The position numbers and the translations under genes were made by a program. Of a stretch of 64,000 nucleotides of DNA, positions 1-12,466 are shown piece by piece. Origin of the DNA: Antilocapra americana (Eukaryota; Chordata; Mammalia; Artiodactyla; Antilocapridae). The notes beneath the pieces are model-generated. The model did not search any database, was not told the origin of the DNA, and worked only from the letters and a program-made list of their open reading frames with translations. Positions within the stretch are counted from its first letter, which is position 1. Each line of letters begins with the position of its first letter. Location of the stretch: positions 15,466,861 through 15,530,860 of the forward strand of contig ML664161.1 in assembly GCA_007570785.1 (NCBI GenBank). Reading direction: 5' to 3'.

Positions 1-2454
1 GTGGGAAGGTTTCTGACAGGAAGTTATTAACTCCAAATCTGAGTAGTCTTTCATTCCCTCAGTGTGAAGTTTATCAATAATGTCTCCATAATCTGGCAAG
101 TACTGCCACTTTTAAATAGCATCAGTTTGAAGAAATAAGCCAGGATACATAGAAAGCAAGAGAAGAAAACCTAGTTAAGCATTTAATAGCTCAGTCAATA
201 GTTTCTACATAATCTATCCTTTACCTTTTTAAATCAGAGATAAGTGCCACCCAAGTTGCAAATTCTGGTTAAAGTGAAAACTCCCCCAGGCTTCTTGGAA
301 AAGTACTGACTATCATGACTCTATGTTCTTTTGAGCTTATTATTATGATATATTACTTATAAACATAATTTTTAAAACACATTACCTTTAACTAATGTTC
401 TCCCATAATCCATTCCTAAGCGTTTAATCACATTAGAGAGAGAGAGACACCTTGACATTCCCACGCTTCTGTAAACAGGCGACAGTCATTTTTTAGCAAT
501 ACTTCTTTCTATAAGCCCCAGTTCCATATTTGCATAGGGTGGACAACTTTTAATTTGTTCATCTTTAATTCAAAGAACTTTCTTAAAGCACAAATTATCA
601 AAGAGATAAAGCTAGGGACCAGGGTGATTCCCTCATGAATCAGAGTGATATCTAGAAATACCATATCTGCTTAGTTCAGGAAACCTTATATTTAAAAGAG
701 TAAAGCATATCCCAACCAACTGTGGAGCATGAATTTCTACTGGAAAGAAGTACAGAGAGCTTTTATTTAGATTTCTTAGCCATGGAAGCAAATTAGCAAG
801 TGCTCCTTATATGGGGTCTGTGAATAGATTTGGATGCAAGGGAATATCTCTTGAGCGTGTTTGATTTAGGAAAACAAATACCATCCAAGGACAAAGTGGC
901 CCAGTGGAGGTGGCTAAGGATGCCAAATGCCAAAAAACCTGGCATTTCCACCTAGAATCTGCACAAGGATGCTCTTAGAAATGGGAACTACAGAGACCTT
1001 TACATCTTTGGCTACAGTTGTGGCATTTTCCAAAATAAAGGCAGTGACACTAAAAAAAGGTTGACTCCTGATTTTCCTCTGGATGATGAGATTTAACTGC
1101 ATGGCTAATTTGGGAAGTCAGATCAGATTTTCTGGTTTATGGCCTGATAAAAGGAAGATTAATGTTCTTATCCAAAAGTTTCTTCATTGATTCTCATCAT
1201 ACTTCTGTAATAAGCTTTGCTGTGTTTGTGAGTCTGGAATTTCTACATGACTGCACAGTGGGAATCAAGTAGCTATTACAAAAGAAGGACTTTTGCAAAG
1301 ATAACATGAAAGGTAAGACAGTATCCAGTGGCATGCTGAAGCTCCCGCTGTTTGTGGAAATTAGAATAATGCTAAGGAGTCATATGCATAAAATAATTAG
1401 AGGAGGAGGAACAAATAACACTGCATAACAGGGAAGAAACTTCAAAAGCTGTGGAAGTAACCACATGTTTGTAAAATAAAGTTTGACTGCAGAACCTCAA
1501 TATTTATTAGCTACTTTGATGACTGCTGTTTTTATTCCTGAGGAACCAACACAGAATATTAGGAAAATACGATTTTGGAATTTTTAGTATTCTCATTAAA
1601 TTACTTTTGTCTTATCTGAAAATACCCTTAAAGGGAAAACCCCACAAATCCTTGGAAATGGAAGATTTCTATAAACTACTTATTTTTAATAAACTTTCTT
1701 CCTAAAGTAGAAATTATTAATATAGATGAATATAATTGGAAGGGAAAATATCTTTGCCTGACACAAATGAAATCTTACTGAGACTTTTGTGTCTACTATT
1801 GATTGCTAAGGTAACTCAATCAATTAAAGTTTGGGTAATATTCCTGAACTTATTAATAAAATATAAAAGAGGGAAAGGGATTAAGTTTAGGGTGAGAAAG
1901 ATTGGGAATTAAGAGCTAAGTGGGTTATAGTAACTCTCTCCTTTGCTTTCCACATTACAGATAAGAATTCTCAGAGCTTAGCAGTTTTGAATGATGAAAC
2001 TAATGAGATTCTGAGTACTCAGGTGAAAGATATTTTCTAGGACAACAATTTGAGATTTAAAGTTATGACATAAATTTTGCTACTTCATTTCTAGAATACA
2101 TAAAATTGATGGCAGCAGCTAAACTCTGAATTTTTAAAATTCTAGTACAGAATCATATCTTTCTGACAAAGATGGAATGGAATTTGTCATCAAATCTTAT
2201 TGATCTATATGCCCTCAGGCTCCAAATTAAGTGAGAACACAGTAAATAACATTATTTTAATGAAAAAAATCATGATGATGATTTATAGTGGGAAGAACAC
2301 ATAGAAATAGAACTTGCACAACTTGTATAGCATAAAAACAAGTAAATGTGCTAACTATGAGGCTTAAAACTCCCTAAGAATGCTTTTTCCTTTATAACTT
2401 ATTCTATTATATCTCGAGAGTACATATCTCAGATATCTATAATTATATTATCAG
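1..2454. other. AT-rich unique sequence, no gene seen
   Basis: No coding region, RNA gene or confidently named repeat is visible. The reading frames are short and interrupted by stops. A short stretch near 1930-2030 weakly resembles the 3' half of an antisense MIR, but not enough to call. Confidence 0.6.
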
Positions 2455-3031
2455 ATTGGGGCTCCAAAATCACTGCAGATTAAAAGACGCTTACTCCTTG
2501 GAAGGAAACTTATGACCAACCTAGACAGCATATTGAAAAGCAGAGACATTACTTTGCCAACAAAGGTCCATCTAGTCAAGGTTATGGTTTTTCCAGTAGT
2601 CATGTATGGATGTGAGAGTTGGACTGTGAAGAAAGCTGAGCACTGAAGAATTGATGCTTTTGAACTGTGGTGTTGGACAAGACTCTTGAGAGTCCCTTGG
2701 ACAGCAAGGAGATCCAACCAGTCCATCCTAAAGGAGATCAGTCCTGGGTGTTCATTTGAAGGACTGATGTTGAAGCTGAAACTCCAATACCTTGGCCACC
2801 TCATGCAAAGAGTTGACTCATTTGAAAAGACCCTGATGCTGGGAAGGATTGGGGGCAGGAGGAGAAGGGGAAGACAGAGGATGAGATGGCTGGATGGCAT
2901 CACCAACTCGATGGACATGGGTTTGGGTAGACTCCGGGAGTTGGTGATGGACAGGGAGGCCTGGAATGCTGCAATTCATGGGGTCGCGAAGAGTTGGACG
3001 TGACTGAGTGACTGAACTGAACTGAACTGAA
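2455..3031 (+). mobile_element. BovB (RTE) LINE, 3' fragment
   Basis: This is the 3' end of a sense BovB element. It carries the C-terminal part of ORF2 after the reverse transcriptase core, then the 3' terminus ending in the (ACTGA)n-type tail (3010-3031). The frame encodes the BovB wording 'DSILKSRDITLPTKV', 'GCESWTVKKAEH' and '[18 protein letters not shown]', broken by a TGA after the AEH segment. The copy is severely 5'-truncated and contains no catalytic motif, so it is inert. Confidence 0.95.
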
Positions 3032-3490
3032 TTACAGGGACAATTAAAAGAAACCAAAATAGTTACCTAAAGATGGAATTTGGAATGTTTAATTTTGTTT
3101 TTGAACTTGTAGCTCAAATTTTGTCTTTATAAGATTGATTGATTGATTTTTGCATAGTCTTTGATCCTTGTGGAAGGGACAAAAATTGTTGAATATGAAA
3201 AAAATAGAGTAAGACAAGTACATCTGGTGAACTCCCTTCAATATTCTTACCAGAAAAAATGCGAATATTATGTATACTAGCTTTGCTTTCAGTGTATATC
3301 ATTATTTGAAGAGCAAATATTTCAGTCTTTCACATGTAAAAAATATATAAAATTTAAAAATATAAGAAACAGAAAAAAGGAACCTTTAACTCATCATCAG
3401 TTTTGGCTTAAGTCAAACAAAAGTATTCAGAACATTGTATTGTCATCTACTACAAGGCTTTAAATGAACTAACATGCAGAAAATCCTAAG
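3032..3490. other. unique spacer between two BovB copies
   Basis: AT-rich sequence with no gene or recognised repeat. Confidence 0.5.
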
Positions 3491-3570
3491 AGTATAAAGA
3501 AAAATATGTGAGTATAAAGAAAAGAGTATATGGAAAAGTATAAAGTATATAAAAGAGTATAAAGAAAATA
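3491..3570 (+). repeat. imperfect AGTATAAAG tandem repeat
   Basis: The motif agtataaag recurs at 3491, 3511, 3537 and 3556, with a degenerate agtatatgg at 3525, in an A-rich context. It looks like a degenerate minisatellite or slippage tract just upstream of the second BovB. Confidence 0.7.
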
Positions 3571-3592
3571 CTTTGTGGCATATTGCACAGTA

Positions 3593-4416
3593 CAGGATGG
3601 GCTGGATGAAGCACAAGCTGGAATCAATATTGCCAGGGAAAATACAATAACCTCAGATATGCAGACACCACCCTTATGGCAGAAAGCAAAGAGGAACTAA
3701 AGAGTCTCTTGATGAAGGTGAAAGAGAATGAAAAACTTGGCTTAAAATTCAACATACAAAAACAAAGATCATGGCATCCAGTCCCATCACTTCATGGTGA
3801 ATAGATGGGGAAACAATGGAAACAGTGGCAAACTTTATTTCCTTTGGCTCCAAAATCACTGTAGATGGTGACTGCAGCCATGAAATTAAAAGATGCTTGC
3901 TCCTTGGAAGAAAAGCTATGACAAACCTAGACAGCATATTAAAAAGTAGAGACATTACTTTGCCAACAAAGGTCCGTCTAGTCAAAGCCATGGTTTTTCC
4001 AATAGTCATGTGAGAGTTGGACCATAAAGAAGGCTGAGCATCAAAAATTAATGCTTTTGAACTGTGGTATTCTAGAAGACTGTTGGAGAGTCCCTAGGAC
4101 TGCAAGGAGATCCAACCAGTTAATCCTAAAGGAATCAACCTTGAATATTTATTGGAAGGATTTATGATAAAGCTGAAGTGCCAATACTTTGGCCACCTGA
4201 TGCAAAGAACTGACTCACTGGAAAAGACCCTGATGCTGGGAGAGATTGAAGGCAGGAGAACAGGATGATAGATGATGAGATGTTTGGATGGCATCACTGA
4301 CTCAATGGACTTGAATTTGAGCAAGCTCTGGGAGATGGTGAAGAACAGGCAAGCCTGGCATGCTGCAGTCCATGGGGTCACAAAGTTGGACACAAATGAG
4401 TAACTGAACAGCAACA
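3593..4416 (+). mobile_element. BovB (RTE) LINE, degenerate 3' fragment
   Basis: A sense BovB fragment beginning in the reverse transcriptase palm and running to the 3' end. The catalytic box that should read YADD is shortened to YAD followed directly by TT (3658-3666), so one Asp codon is lost. Further stops and frameshifts follow, with small deletions in the C-terminal region. It is visibly more diverged than the neighbouring copy at 2455 and is probably an independent, older insertion. It is not functional. Confidence 0.93.
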
Positions 4417-4429
4417 ATAGGGTTCATGT

Positions 4430-4650
4430 GGACTTCCCAGGTGGCACTAGTGGTAAAGAACCCACCTGGCAGTGCAAGAAACATAAGAGACTTGGGCTGG
4501 ATCCCTGGGTAGGGAAGATACCCTAAAGGAGGGCATGGCAACCCACTCCAGTATTCTTGCCTGGAGAATCCATGGACAGGGTAGTCTGGTGGGCTATAGT
4601 CCATAGGGTCGCAAAGACCTGGACACAACTGAAGCAACTTAGCATGCACT
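4430..4650 (+). mobile_element. Bov-tA SINE
   Basis: A tRNA-derived head (ggacttcccaggtggcac, with a B-box-like ggctggatccctgg) is followed by the BovB-derived Bov-A body, 'ggcatggcaacccactcc' and 'cctggagaatccatgg', ending in 'gacacaactgaagcaactt'. It lies 13 bp after the end of the preceding BovB. Confidence 0.95.
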
Positions 4651-4879
4651 CATAGTGTACATGTATATCGTTATAGTGAATTTGTGACATTTTTCTCCTC
4701 CAAAATGGTAGTAAAAAATAAATATAGATTGACCTGATAATGGTAAGCATCTTGGTAATCACAGATTTTTAAGAAATATCATTTTTTCTCATTTATTGTG
4801 CTTTGAGTAGTGTCCAAAGAAGATATGCTTTACCAGTAACAACATCTTGGCATTTGCATTGTATACCACTTTAAAAGTT

Positions 4880-5050
4880 AAAGAATGTAGTCATCCAAAT
4901 GATCTTATCTGACACCCAGTGCCCTGGGAAATACTTACTTCCCTCTCCCTTTATCTGAAGAAAGATGTGTAGACTGAACAATTGTGTCTTTCCAAGGTCT
5001 TAAAGCTAGTGAGTAGTGGGACTACAACTTGAGTCTTCTTGCTCCAGTCA
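4880..5050 (-). mobile_element. MIR SINE, degenerate
   Basis: The antisense MIR pattern is preserved: a 'ccctttatctgaagaaag' segment in place of the MIR 'cattttacagatgaggaaac', then 'ccaaggtcttaaagctagtgagtagtgggactacaacttga'. Ends are approximate. Confidence 0.65.
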
Positions 5051-5908
5051 TGTGTTCCTATCAGTAGTCTACAATGAAATGTTACTATGGAAACCAAAGG
5101 AAGAAAGGATGCCTTAGGGGCTCCAGTACAGGCTGAACCATTATCTGAAGTATAGCTGGACCTTATAAAGAAAACTCATGTGTTGAAAAAAGTTGAAAAT
5201 ATGTATTTATTCAAGTGTTTTCATTTTTTATTGCTTTCTTATAGGCTGCTGCACTGTCATTTTTAAAGTCTTAAGCTTAGCTACCTAGGTTTCCATGAAT
5301 ATATTTTGATAGACAATAGGGAAAGTGCCTATTGTAAGAGTGGTAAGCACATGCTACTTAAAATATAGTGTTATTGGCATTTTATGCATGTCTAGATTAT
5401 ACAAATTTGAAATGCTGTGACACAGAGAATATTAGTGAAGTTACTTTGTTTACAAAATTGCATATAATGAAAATCTATATTTTTAAAAATCTAGAACCAC
5501 ACAATTTCAAATTTAGCAAGCCAAGTGAATTATAGGCTTATTAAGCTGTCACCAAATGGCATTAATAATTGATATTCTTTGCCAGAATCATGTGAACCAT
5601 GTTCCTGTATGCATTAAAACTTAGCTAGATAATTCTGGTGACTATTTGGCTGTTATTTTAACATTCACTGTTATGATTATATGATTCTTTTTTTATATAC
5701 TATAACAATGTTTCTAATCATTCATCAAATCACAGTGTTAGTGCAAAAAAAACAAAAACATAATAAATCACTTTGAAAGAAAGGTCACGTATGCTAAAGC
5801 TCTTTAAAGAAGGACAAGCAAAGAGCCAACAAAAAATAAGCTGCTGATTTAGGAGGGAGAAGTCAAATAATAGGTAGTTATATATCTAGATATATAAAAG
5901 TAATTCTG
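5051..5908. other. AT-rich unique sequence
   Basis: No gene or recognisable repeat seen. Confidence 0.5.
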
Positions 5909-6041
5909 AAGGGGGAGGAGGAGTGGGAGAGGAATAAGAGGAAGAGGAGGAAAATGCAGAGGACAAACAAAAACAGTAAAGCAGGAAGAGAAAAACAAGG
6001 GAGAAAGAGGAGGGAAAGAGGAAGGAAGGAAGGAAAAGCCA
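5909..6041 (+). repeat. purine-rich (GGA/GAA)n low-complexity tract
   Basis: About 130 bp consisting almost entirely of A and G on the + strand, with runs of GGA, GAGGAA and GGAAGGAAGGAA. The overlapping antisense frames rich in Ser, Leu and Pro are translations of this tract, not genes. Confidence 0.9.
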
Positions 6042-6394
6042 TAATAGTTGTAGATTTCTGTGCTTTGACAATGCACTCTCCTTCTTTACATTTAATAATT
6101 TGGGAAAATTGCCTTGTATTATTCAAATCATGTATTATGCAAAGTCTTTAAAAACATGCCACTCATAAAATATAATTTCCCTTTGTAAAATAATTCTATC
6201 ATATTCAGCCCTATGGATAGTTCACCCACAGAAAGATTTAATCCTCACATGATAGACTCAAGGACAGAATGAAACTTAAAGGTCATCTGCTTCAACCAAA
6301 CTTTGGGCAGTATATGGGATCTCTAAAACATACCCCCAAAGTGATCAAAGCAATCCAGAATCTACAGGGTCTATAAAAAGCCTTTGAATTTGCA
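6042..6394. other. unique sequence
   Basis: No gene is seen. 'aaggtcatctgcttcaaccaaa' near 6280 resembles wording found in old mammalian repeats, but is too short to assign. Confidence 0.4.
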
Positions 6395-6540
6395 AAGTAT
6401 TTTCATGTGCATAAACTCATTTAATTGTCACAATTATTCTGCATAGTCATAATTATATTAATTTTACAATTAAAAAGAAACTAGGCTCAAAGAGTTTGTA
6501 TTGGTTGCTTGTGGATAAAAAATCAGCTAGAAAAAAAAAA
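6395..6540 (-). mobile_element. MIR SINE, degenerate
   Basis: Antisense MIR wording: 'cataaactcatttaattgtcacaa', then 'ttacaattaaaaagaaactaggctcaaagag'. AT-rich drift has obscured the rest. Confidence 0.7.
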
Positions 6541-7837
6541 CATGTTTCTGACATCCAATTCAATACTTAACTCCTGTCAATTAAATAATTCCACTCTACT
6601 GTCTAAAACATTTATCAAATTTCTTTTAAACTCCATTTTATGCCTCAATATTAACTGGTAAACAAATTTTTTTTTTCTGAAAGTATAAGGATAATAAAGT
6701 ACAAGTAAAGGATAATCTCTCTTCCAGTTTATCATCCTCTAATCCGGGTGGTTAATTGTATCACCTGACTCCTGGAATTTAAATGTTCATTGAGAAAAAG
6801 TTATACAGCCATACAGTGCTAGCCCAATGCCCTCCTTTCCCAAAAAGGAAACATAGTTTCAGGGAGGTGAAGAACATTTGTTTCAGTGTCTTCACATGAT
6901 GTTTCCTCCCCGAACCTAAGAATTCACAATATTCTTCCATATCCAATGGGACAAATTTAGGAAGGGATGAAGATACCTCCAGCTAATGGCACTCCCGATA
7001 CAGAAACGAGAGCTCCTTTCTTTTTCCACCCCATTCTCAACCACAGCATCCTCTCAATGAGTAGAGTTTCAAAAAAAAAGAAACCTAAGAAATTGTTCAA
7101 GTTTTTAAAATACTAAAAATAAAGTCTTAAAGCTGTAGAGAGTTTGCTCGGTTGAGCGTGACATTGGGCCCCACTGAGCTGTATTATAAGGGCCAAAGTT
7201 TCTTCCTATAGGGTTTTACTGTGACAGCCAATCTAAGCTCACTCAATTAATGCTGCTTACATTCTAGGTGGATTCCTCCAAAGCAAAAATAGATTGAGTC
7301 TGATGGCTTTTCTTTTAAATTCTAATAGCACTGATTTCCAAATAAGTACCAAAAAGTACTGAGAAGTGTTAATCAAGGACTATGACCCTAGCCAGAGTGC
7401 ATCATTGTCTAATCTCTGTGCACGGAAGCAGCTGGATTTAGGGTGCACCGAGCACGTATTCCTTCCTTGCTGAATGCATCTAACTCCAGTGCCTGATATA
7501 AAGTGAGTGCTTGGTCATTTTTTATTCTTGCTTTCAGTTTTACCCTACAACTTTATCTATTTTAAAAATATAGATAGATAGATAGATATAGTTATAGATT
7601 GGTAGGGATGACCAAAGATTTGTAGACTAAAGAAAAGAAGGTAGACAAAGAAGAAAGAATGAAGAGAAGGTAGACAAAGGTAGTTACTTATACATACAGC
7701 CTTATTCCATTAAAGTTTTAAGGTTGTCAAGAATATGAAAAATAATGACTCAACAGAAAAGGAAGAAGGAAAATGAGGAAAACAAAAGGGATAGAGTATC
7801 AGAAAATAAATAAAAGAGACAAACACAATAAAGTCTG
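6541..7837. other. unique sequence with short simple repeats
   Basis: No gene. It includes a possible weak antisense MIR core near 6825-6900 and a short (TAGA)n run at 7571-7590. The rest looks like ordinary unique sequence. Confidence 0.5.
7571..7590 (+). repeat. short (TAGA)n microsatellite
   Basis: Four to five uninterrupted TAGA units with flanking TATA. Confidence 0.85.
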
Positions 7838-7996
7838 GCCAATAATAACCATTTATTAAAGGGTTCCTGTTTGCTAGGTACTGAATATCCTACATTTTTA
7901 CCTTTACAGATATTTGTATTCTCATTTTGTGCAAGAGGACAGCAGAGTTGGGCACAAGGTCACAGAGCTCTAATGTTTTTGGAGTGGGATTTGCCT
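7838..7996 (-). mobile_element. MIR SINE
   Basis: Antisense MIR from 'ccatttattaaagggttcctgtttgctaggtactg', through the 'cattttgtgcaagaggaca' segment, to 'caaggtcacagagctctaatg' and 'gagtgggatttg'. Almost the full MIR length is recognisable. Confidence 0.8.
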
Positions 7997-9037
7997 GTGT
8001 GCTTTCCACCATTCCACCATTCCCAAAGCTTTTAGGAAAACACAGAAGTGGTTGGAAGAAAAGAAATAACAGAAGAACAGGAAGATATTTATTTCTCTAT
8101 TTGTGCCCCTTTTGCTTCCAGATGATCATTTCAGTCAAATAATTATGTAGGGACCCCAGAAAGTCCCCCTCAGGTACCCTGAAAAAAACAGCAGCTGCTC
8201 AAGCCTATTTTTCATGTTGAAATTTACAAAGAAAACAAGGATTTTAGTCCCGGAGGGAAAACCTGTTATTTTTTAACTAGTAGTAATCAGTTAACATTGG
8301 GCAAAAATTGTGGGGGGAAAAATAAGCAAAAGCTATGAGTCACATGAATATATAAACATTGTCCATAGATCTTGTTCATATAAACATATATCTGCTCACA
8401 TGAGGGCATATATCTTGTGTCTTCCACGTAGACCACTGCTAGCTGTAGACCCTAGCTGTTTCTAAATAATGAAAACTTCAAAAGTAATTAATCTATGAGT
8501 AATTCCAAGCTTTTATTATAAGATGTTAAAGTGAAGAATAGAGTGGTTTGAATTTGACATAAATTAACACAAATTTCCAGAGTTTTAAGTCCAAAGAACA
8601 TTATTTGGGAGGTCTCTGGTGTATTGCTAAGCGATAAAGGAAATGCTTTCCTTTATAGACCAATGGACATTATGCTCTGAAAAAGAGAATCTTCTCAATT
8701 TATAATGTTGGAATTTGAAAAATGCTTCTTTAGTCACTCATAAAGTGTTTTTACATTTAATTTTATTTAAAATATCCATTTTCATAGAAAACAACTGAGT
8801 TTCAAGTGCCATGCTAAAAAGCAACAGGCCCTATGCTTAATTTGCTATGTGAATTACACTTTCAAGCAAATATTCTCTCATGGTTCAAAACAGTGGCGGC
8901 AGTCCCCAGGGAGAGAAGGCAACTAGTAAGAGAGAGTCTCTTTCCTGTTTTATGCTATTTATAAAATATTTTGGGCAACACCCCATGCAAACCCATTCCA
9001 AACTGAGAAGCATATTCTGTTTCAAAGCTATCTAGGC
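7997..9037. other. unique sequence
   Basis: No gene, RNA or named repeat seen. Confidence 0.5.
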
Positions 9038-9247
9038 CAGAACTGTCCAGTATGATGGTCATTAGTCACCTAAGGCTGAAGTAATTAAATCAATTTTATT
9101 TCCCTTAAGATTCTGTAGCCTAGTCTCATTAGCCATGGTTTAAATGCTCAATCTGAGCCAAACGTGGCTAGTGTCTACTATCTCAGTCAGTGCGGGGTCA
9201 CAGAACACTTTCATCATTGCAGAAAATGTACCCTGGACAGTGCCACT
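9038..9247. mobile_element. hAT-Charlie-like non-autonomous DNA transposon
   Basis: The element starts 'cagaactgtccagtatgatgg' and ends 'ccctggacagtgccactc', so the ends form an inverted pair around ACTGTCCAG. Inside are 'tgctcaatctgagccaaacg', 'tggctagtgtctacta' and 'cacagaacactttcatcattgcagaaa', all familiar from short mammalian hAT-type elements. The exact subfamily is not assigned. Confidence 0.65.
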
Positions 9248-9692
9248 CTAAGTAAATATCCTCCCTTCAAAATGGTGAAAACTCTTTTTAATGGTACCTT
9301 TTTAGAAGGGAGAACAAAAAAAAAATCTATCACTTTTCCTCCTTTCCAAGAATTTAAGAACACAAGACTCAAATGTTTAATGGGCCTTCTCAAGGTCACA
9401 ATACCGGTTTATGAGAGAACCAAGACTCAAGTCCACCTCTCTTGCATCATGTTCAGTCCCAATCCATTCACAAGACCTTTTCATTTAAGGCTAGGAATAA
9501 ATGGTTCTTTTGAGTGGTGACAAAAATTTCCAACCCCCATCAGTTCCTCACTTCTATGAAACAAAACTTTCACAAGTCTCCAGCATCCTTCATTACTATT
9601 CTCACCTCCCTGGGCACCTACCACCATCATCCTTCCTGCCCTCTTCAAACTCAAATCCAAGTTGGCACAAAGTCTCCTTTGATCTCCTCTCA
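9248..9692. other. unique sequence
   Basis: Overlapping frames exist on both strands (for example 9164-9520 +), but they begin inside the DNA transposon and show no protein family. No gene is supported. Confidence 0.5.
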
Positions 9693-9903
9693 AGCTTCCC
9701 TGGTGGCTCAGACACTAAAGAATCCACCTGCAATGTGGGAAACCTGGATTTGATCTCTGGGTTGTAAAGATCCCCTGGAGGAGGGCATGGCAACCCACTC
9801 CAGCGTTCTTGACTGGAGAATTCCATGGGCAGAGAAGCATGGCAGACTACAATCTATGGGGTCACAAAAAGTCAGACATGACTGAGTGACTAAGCACAGC
9901 ACC
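9693..9903 (+). mobile_element. Bov-tA SINE
   Basis: Complete head-to-tail element: 'agcttccctggtggctcaga', 'gatttgatctctgggttg' (B-box region), 'ggagggcatggcaacccac', 'tcagacatgactgagtgac' and a short 'taagcacagcac' tail. Confidence 0.95.
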
Positions 9904-11039
9904 AACGTTCTCTAAGTCAAAAAGGTATGCCCTTTTCCATAAATCCATGGTCCCAGGTCTCAGAAGAGATCCAAGTTTCCAACCTCAGTCCTCAAGCTGA
10001 GGTATTCATCCAGTCTTATCTGGGGAACCTATCCACAGAGCACAACCCTCTACAGCGCCTCTGGTACCAAGCACCTCTAAAGCAGAGACCTGCCCTGAGT
10101 CCTTGGCCTTTCCCCTAGTAGTATCCATATAGAGAAGCTTCCTTGGACATATTCCTAGGTGATCAATTCTGAGCCCTAGCCCCGTGACAGTCAAGCTGTC
10201 CCTGTGCAGAAGCTTCTTGGGAGTGGGAGATACTACCCTGCTGTTGGCAGAAACCTGTCAGTAATCAAGGGGGACTCATCCTTCAGGCCTTCCTATAGGC
10301 TAGGAGTGGCCTAGCCAAGAGTCCATATCAGGATGGTGAATTCTGGAGAGCATGTCCTTGTCTACTTTCAAGTAATATAAGTGAGATGAAATTTATGACT
10401 TCAGAAATGTTCAAATTAATCACACAAGGAAGAAGTTCTGAAAGTAAGCCCCAGATGCACATACTCACAAAAATACACATATACCACAACAGAGTTACAA
10501 TGTTTATATTGGGGGAAAGACCAAAAAAGAATGCTTTTTATAATTATATATAATATTTTTTTCGCTAACAAAACCTTCTAATTCATATTATTCATTCCTA
10601 TGTTCTTTGAATTATTATTTAGATTTAGCACACCTGAAGTAACTATAGCTAAAAAGAAACACAAAAATCAGAGTCAAAGCCATGTCCTCTTCCAGAAAAT
10701 AGAATGCCAAGTACCTTGGAAGCAATGTTAAGAGGAAAAGAACCCCACCTCCCTTCTTTCAGAAAGAGTTTACAGAAACACAGAAACAGAGGAGGAGAAG
10801 TACAAACGTGGAAGGCATGCTTTGACCTTGGTTCTCCAAGTCCCTTCTTCCACCACCAACATGTCAGGCCACAGGAGACTTTAAGTGTCTGGAGGGAGAG
10901 AGGAATGTTGGCTTACTCGTCAGATCTTTCAATCAGTTGTCTGTGGTTGAATATGAATATCCACTCCAAGATACTCACTAGTCAGCCACCTCCCTGCCTT
11001 TAATGTTGACAGCCACAGTCAGGAGGCATTTGCCTAGTT
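9904..11039. other. unique sequence
   Basis: No gene or named repeat. It includes a moderately GC-rich stretch at 9930-10350 and an AT-rich stretch at 10500-10640. Confidence 0.5.
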
Positions 11040-11215
11040 CTCAAGTCACCAGCTGCTTGATCTTCAGCAAAATACTTATAGTACTGGAGATTCAATGCTC
11101 TTATTTGTAGCAAGATCATGATAATTCCAACCTCATAGGATATTTTAGTAATTAAGTAAAATAATGTGTGCAAAGTGCCTGGCACACAATGGGGCCTCCA
11201 TAACTACAGTTGCTG
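11040..11215 (+). mobile_element. MIR SINE
   Basis: Sense MIR 3' half: 'caccagctgcttgatcttcagcaaaatactt', 'cctcataggatattttag', 'gtgcaaagtgcctggcacac' and 'gggcctccataactacagttg'. Confidence 0.8.
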
Positions 11216-11521
11216 TTCCTTTTGTGATTCCATGCTGCCATTTATATGGCGACTTTAGCAAACCTCACTGACCTGGTTTTTTTTAAGTGCTCGGAAACAA
11301 CTGTATTTCTAAGGTCTACACTATTTCCAAATGGGTGCAGATGAAAATTGCCTAGACACAATGTCTGGCCTTGTCTCCCTTGTCTTTGTAACCTCACAGC
11401 CTTGTACTCCCAACCCAGAACAGCACTACTGTGCCCGAGGGAACTTCCATAAAGGACAAGGTTGTTCTTTTCTGGCTTATGGTCCCTATGCCAGGCCCAG
11501 ACTTCTTCCCTTAATGAACAA

Positions 11522-11723
11522 GAAAGTGAAAGTGAAGTCGCTCAGTCGTGTCTGACTCTTTGAGACCGGTGGACTGCAGCCTACCAGGTTCCTCCGTCTA
11601 TAGGATTCTCCAAGCAGGAGTACTGGAGTGGGTTGCCATTTCCTTCTCCAGGGGATCTTCCCGACCCAGGGATCGAACCCTGGTCCCCCATGTTGCAGGC
11701 AGACGCTGTACCCTCTGAGCCAC
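11522..11723 (-). mobile_element. Bov-tA SINE
   Basis: Antisense element: tail side 'gaaagtgaaagtgaagtcgc' and 'cagtcgtgtctgactctttg', body 'gtactggagtgggttgccat', and tRNA-like head 'cagggatcgaaccctggtcc'. It stops at 'ctgagccac' (11723) and lacks the last part of the tRNA-like 5' end. Confidence 0.95.
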
Positions 11724-12057
11724 AAATCTCTAAAGAACCCCAAATCCTACCCAGTTCTAATGGCTAACTTGCTTTCCTTCCCTGGCAACCCCCCAGTGCT
11801 CTGCATGTTCACATTACGGACAACATGAATTCTGTTGTGTCTCCAGGAAGACTGCAGGCTTCTCTCCACCCAAGAAGCCTAACTGTTCACAATCATTGAG
11901 TATTAGCACATCTAGTTTTTTTTCTATTTGCAAGTGGAGATACAAGGAGAAAGACATGAGCGAGAAGGTTATTGGCAAGTAGTCTGGATTTCCAGTGACC
12001 AATCTCAGGGTCTCTGGTATGAAGTGATAGCTTAGAGCTGAGCTGAGGATTGCTGAG

Positions 12058-12145
12058 ATGACTATGAGATGATAAATTAGAAGCACCTGGCACAGAGCCT
12101 GGCACATAGTAAGTTCCAAATAAACGACTGCAGTTGCTCTCAGTA
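12058..12145 (+). mobile_element. MIR SINE 3' fragment
   Basis: 'gcacctggcacagagcctgg' and 'cacatagtaagttccaaata' match the conserved end of MIR. Confidence 0.75.
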
Positions 12146-12297
12146 TTAATTATTACTGCTGCCCTACTACCTGGAAAAGTCAGAGGAATTGCTACTGTTG
12201 CAGTTACTACGCTGGAATGCTCTTGGCCAAGTAGAGATGGCAAAGATAAGAACCTCACGGCTCCTCACAAACACTTGGGCCAATTCTGCAGTATGTT

Positions 12298-12466
12298 CAG
12301 CATCAACACTCAGTTGCATATTAAAATCATCCAAGAGCTTTATAAAATCTTGGTGCCCAGGTTATCTGCCCCATACCAATTGTCAGAAACTCTAGAAAGG
12401 GAACCCAGACATCAGTGACTTTTAAAGGTTACTCTAATGTGTAGCCAAGTTGAAAACCATAGTTCT
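12298..12466. mobile_element. MER5A-like hAT DNA transposon
   Basis: The 'gcatattaaaatcatccaag', 'agctttataaaatcttggtg' and 'cccaggttatctgccccata' block, followed by 'acccagacatcagtgactt' and 'ctaatgtgtagccaagttga', matches the MER5A layout, including the arm-like ends. Confidence 0.8.

Noticed and set aside
5890..6040. Purine tract as a possible triplex or regulatory element
   Set aside because: Such tracts are common in mammalian intergenic DNA, and nothing nearby ties it to a gene.
5849..6126. Three overlapping minus-strand frames rich in Leu, Ser, Phe and Pro
   Set aside because: Antisense read-through of the purine-rich tract at 5909-6041.
9690..9903. tRNA-like A/B boxes in the SINE heads, considered as tRNA genes
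   Set aside because: No complete cloverleaf. They are the tRNA-derived heads of Bov-tA SINEs, here and at the other copies.
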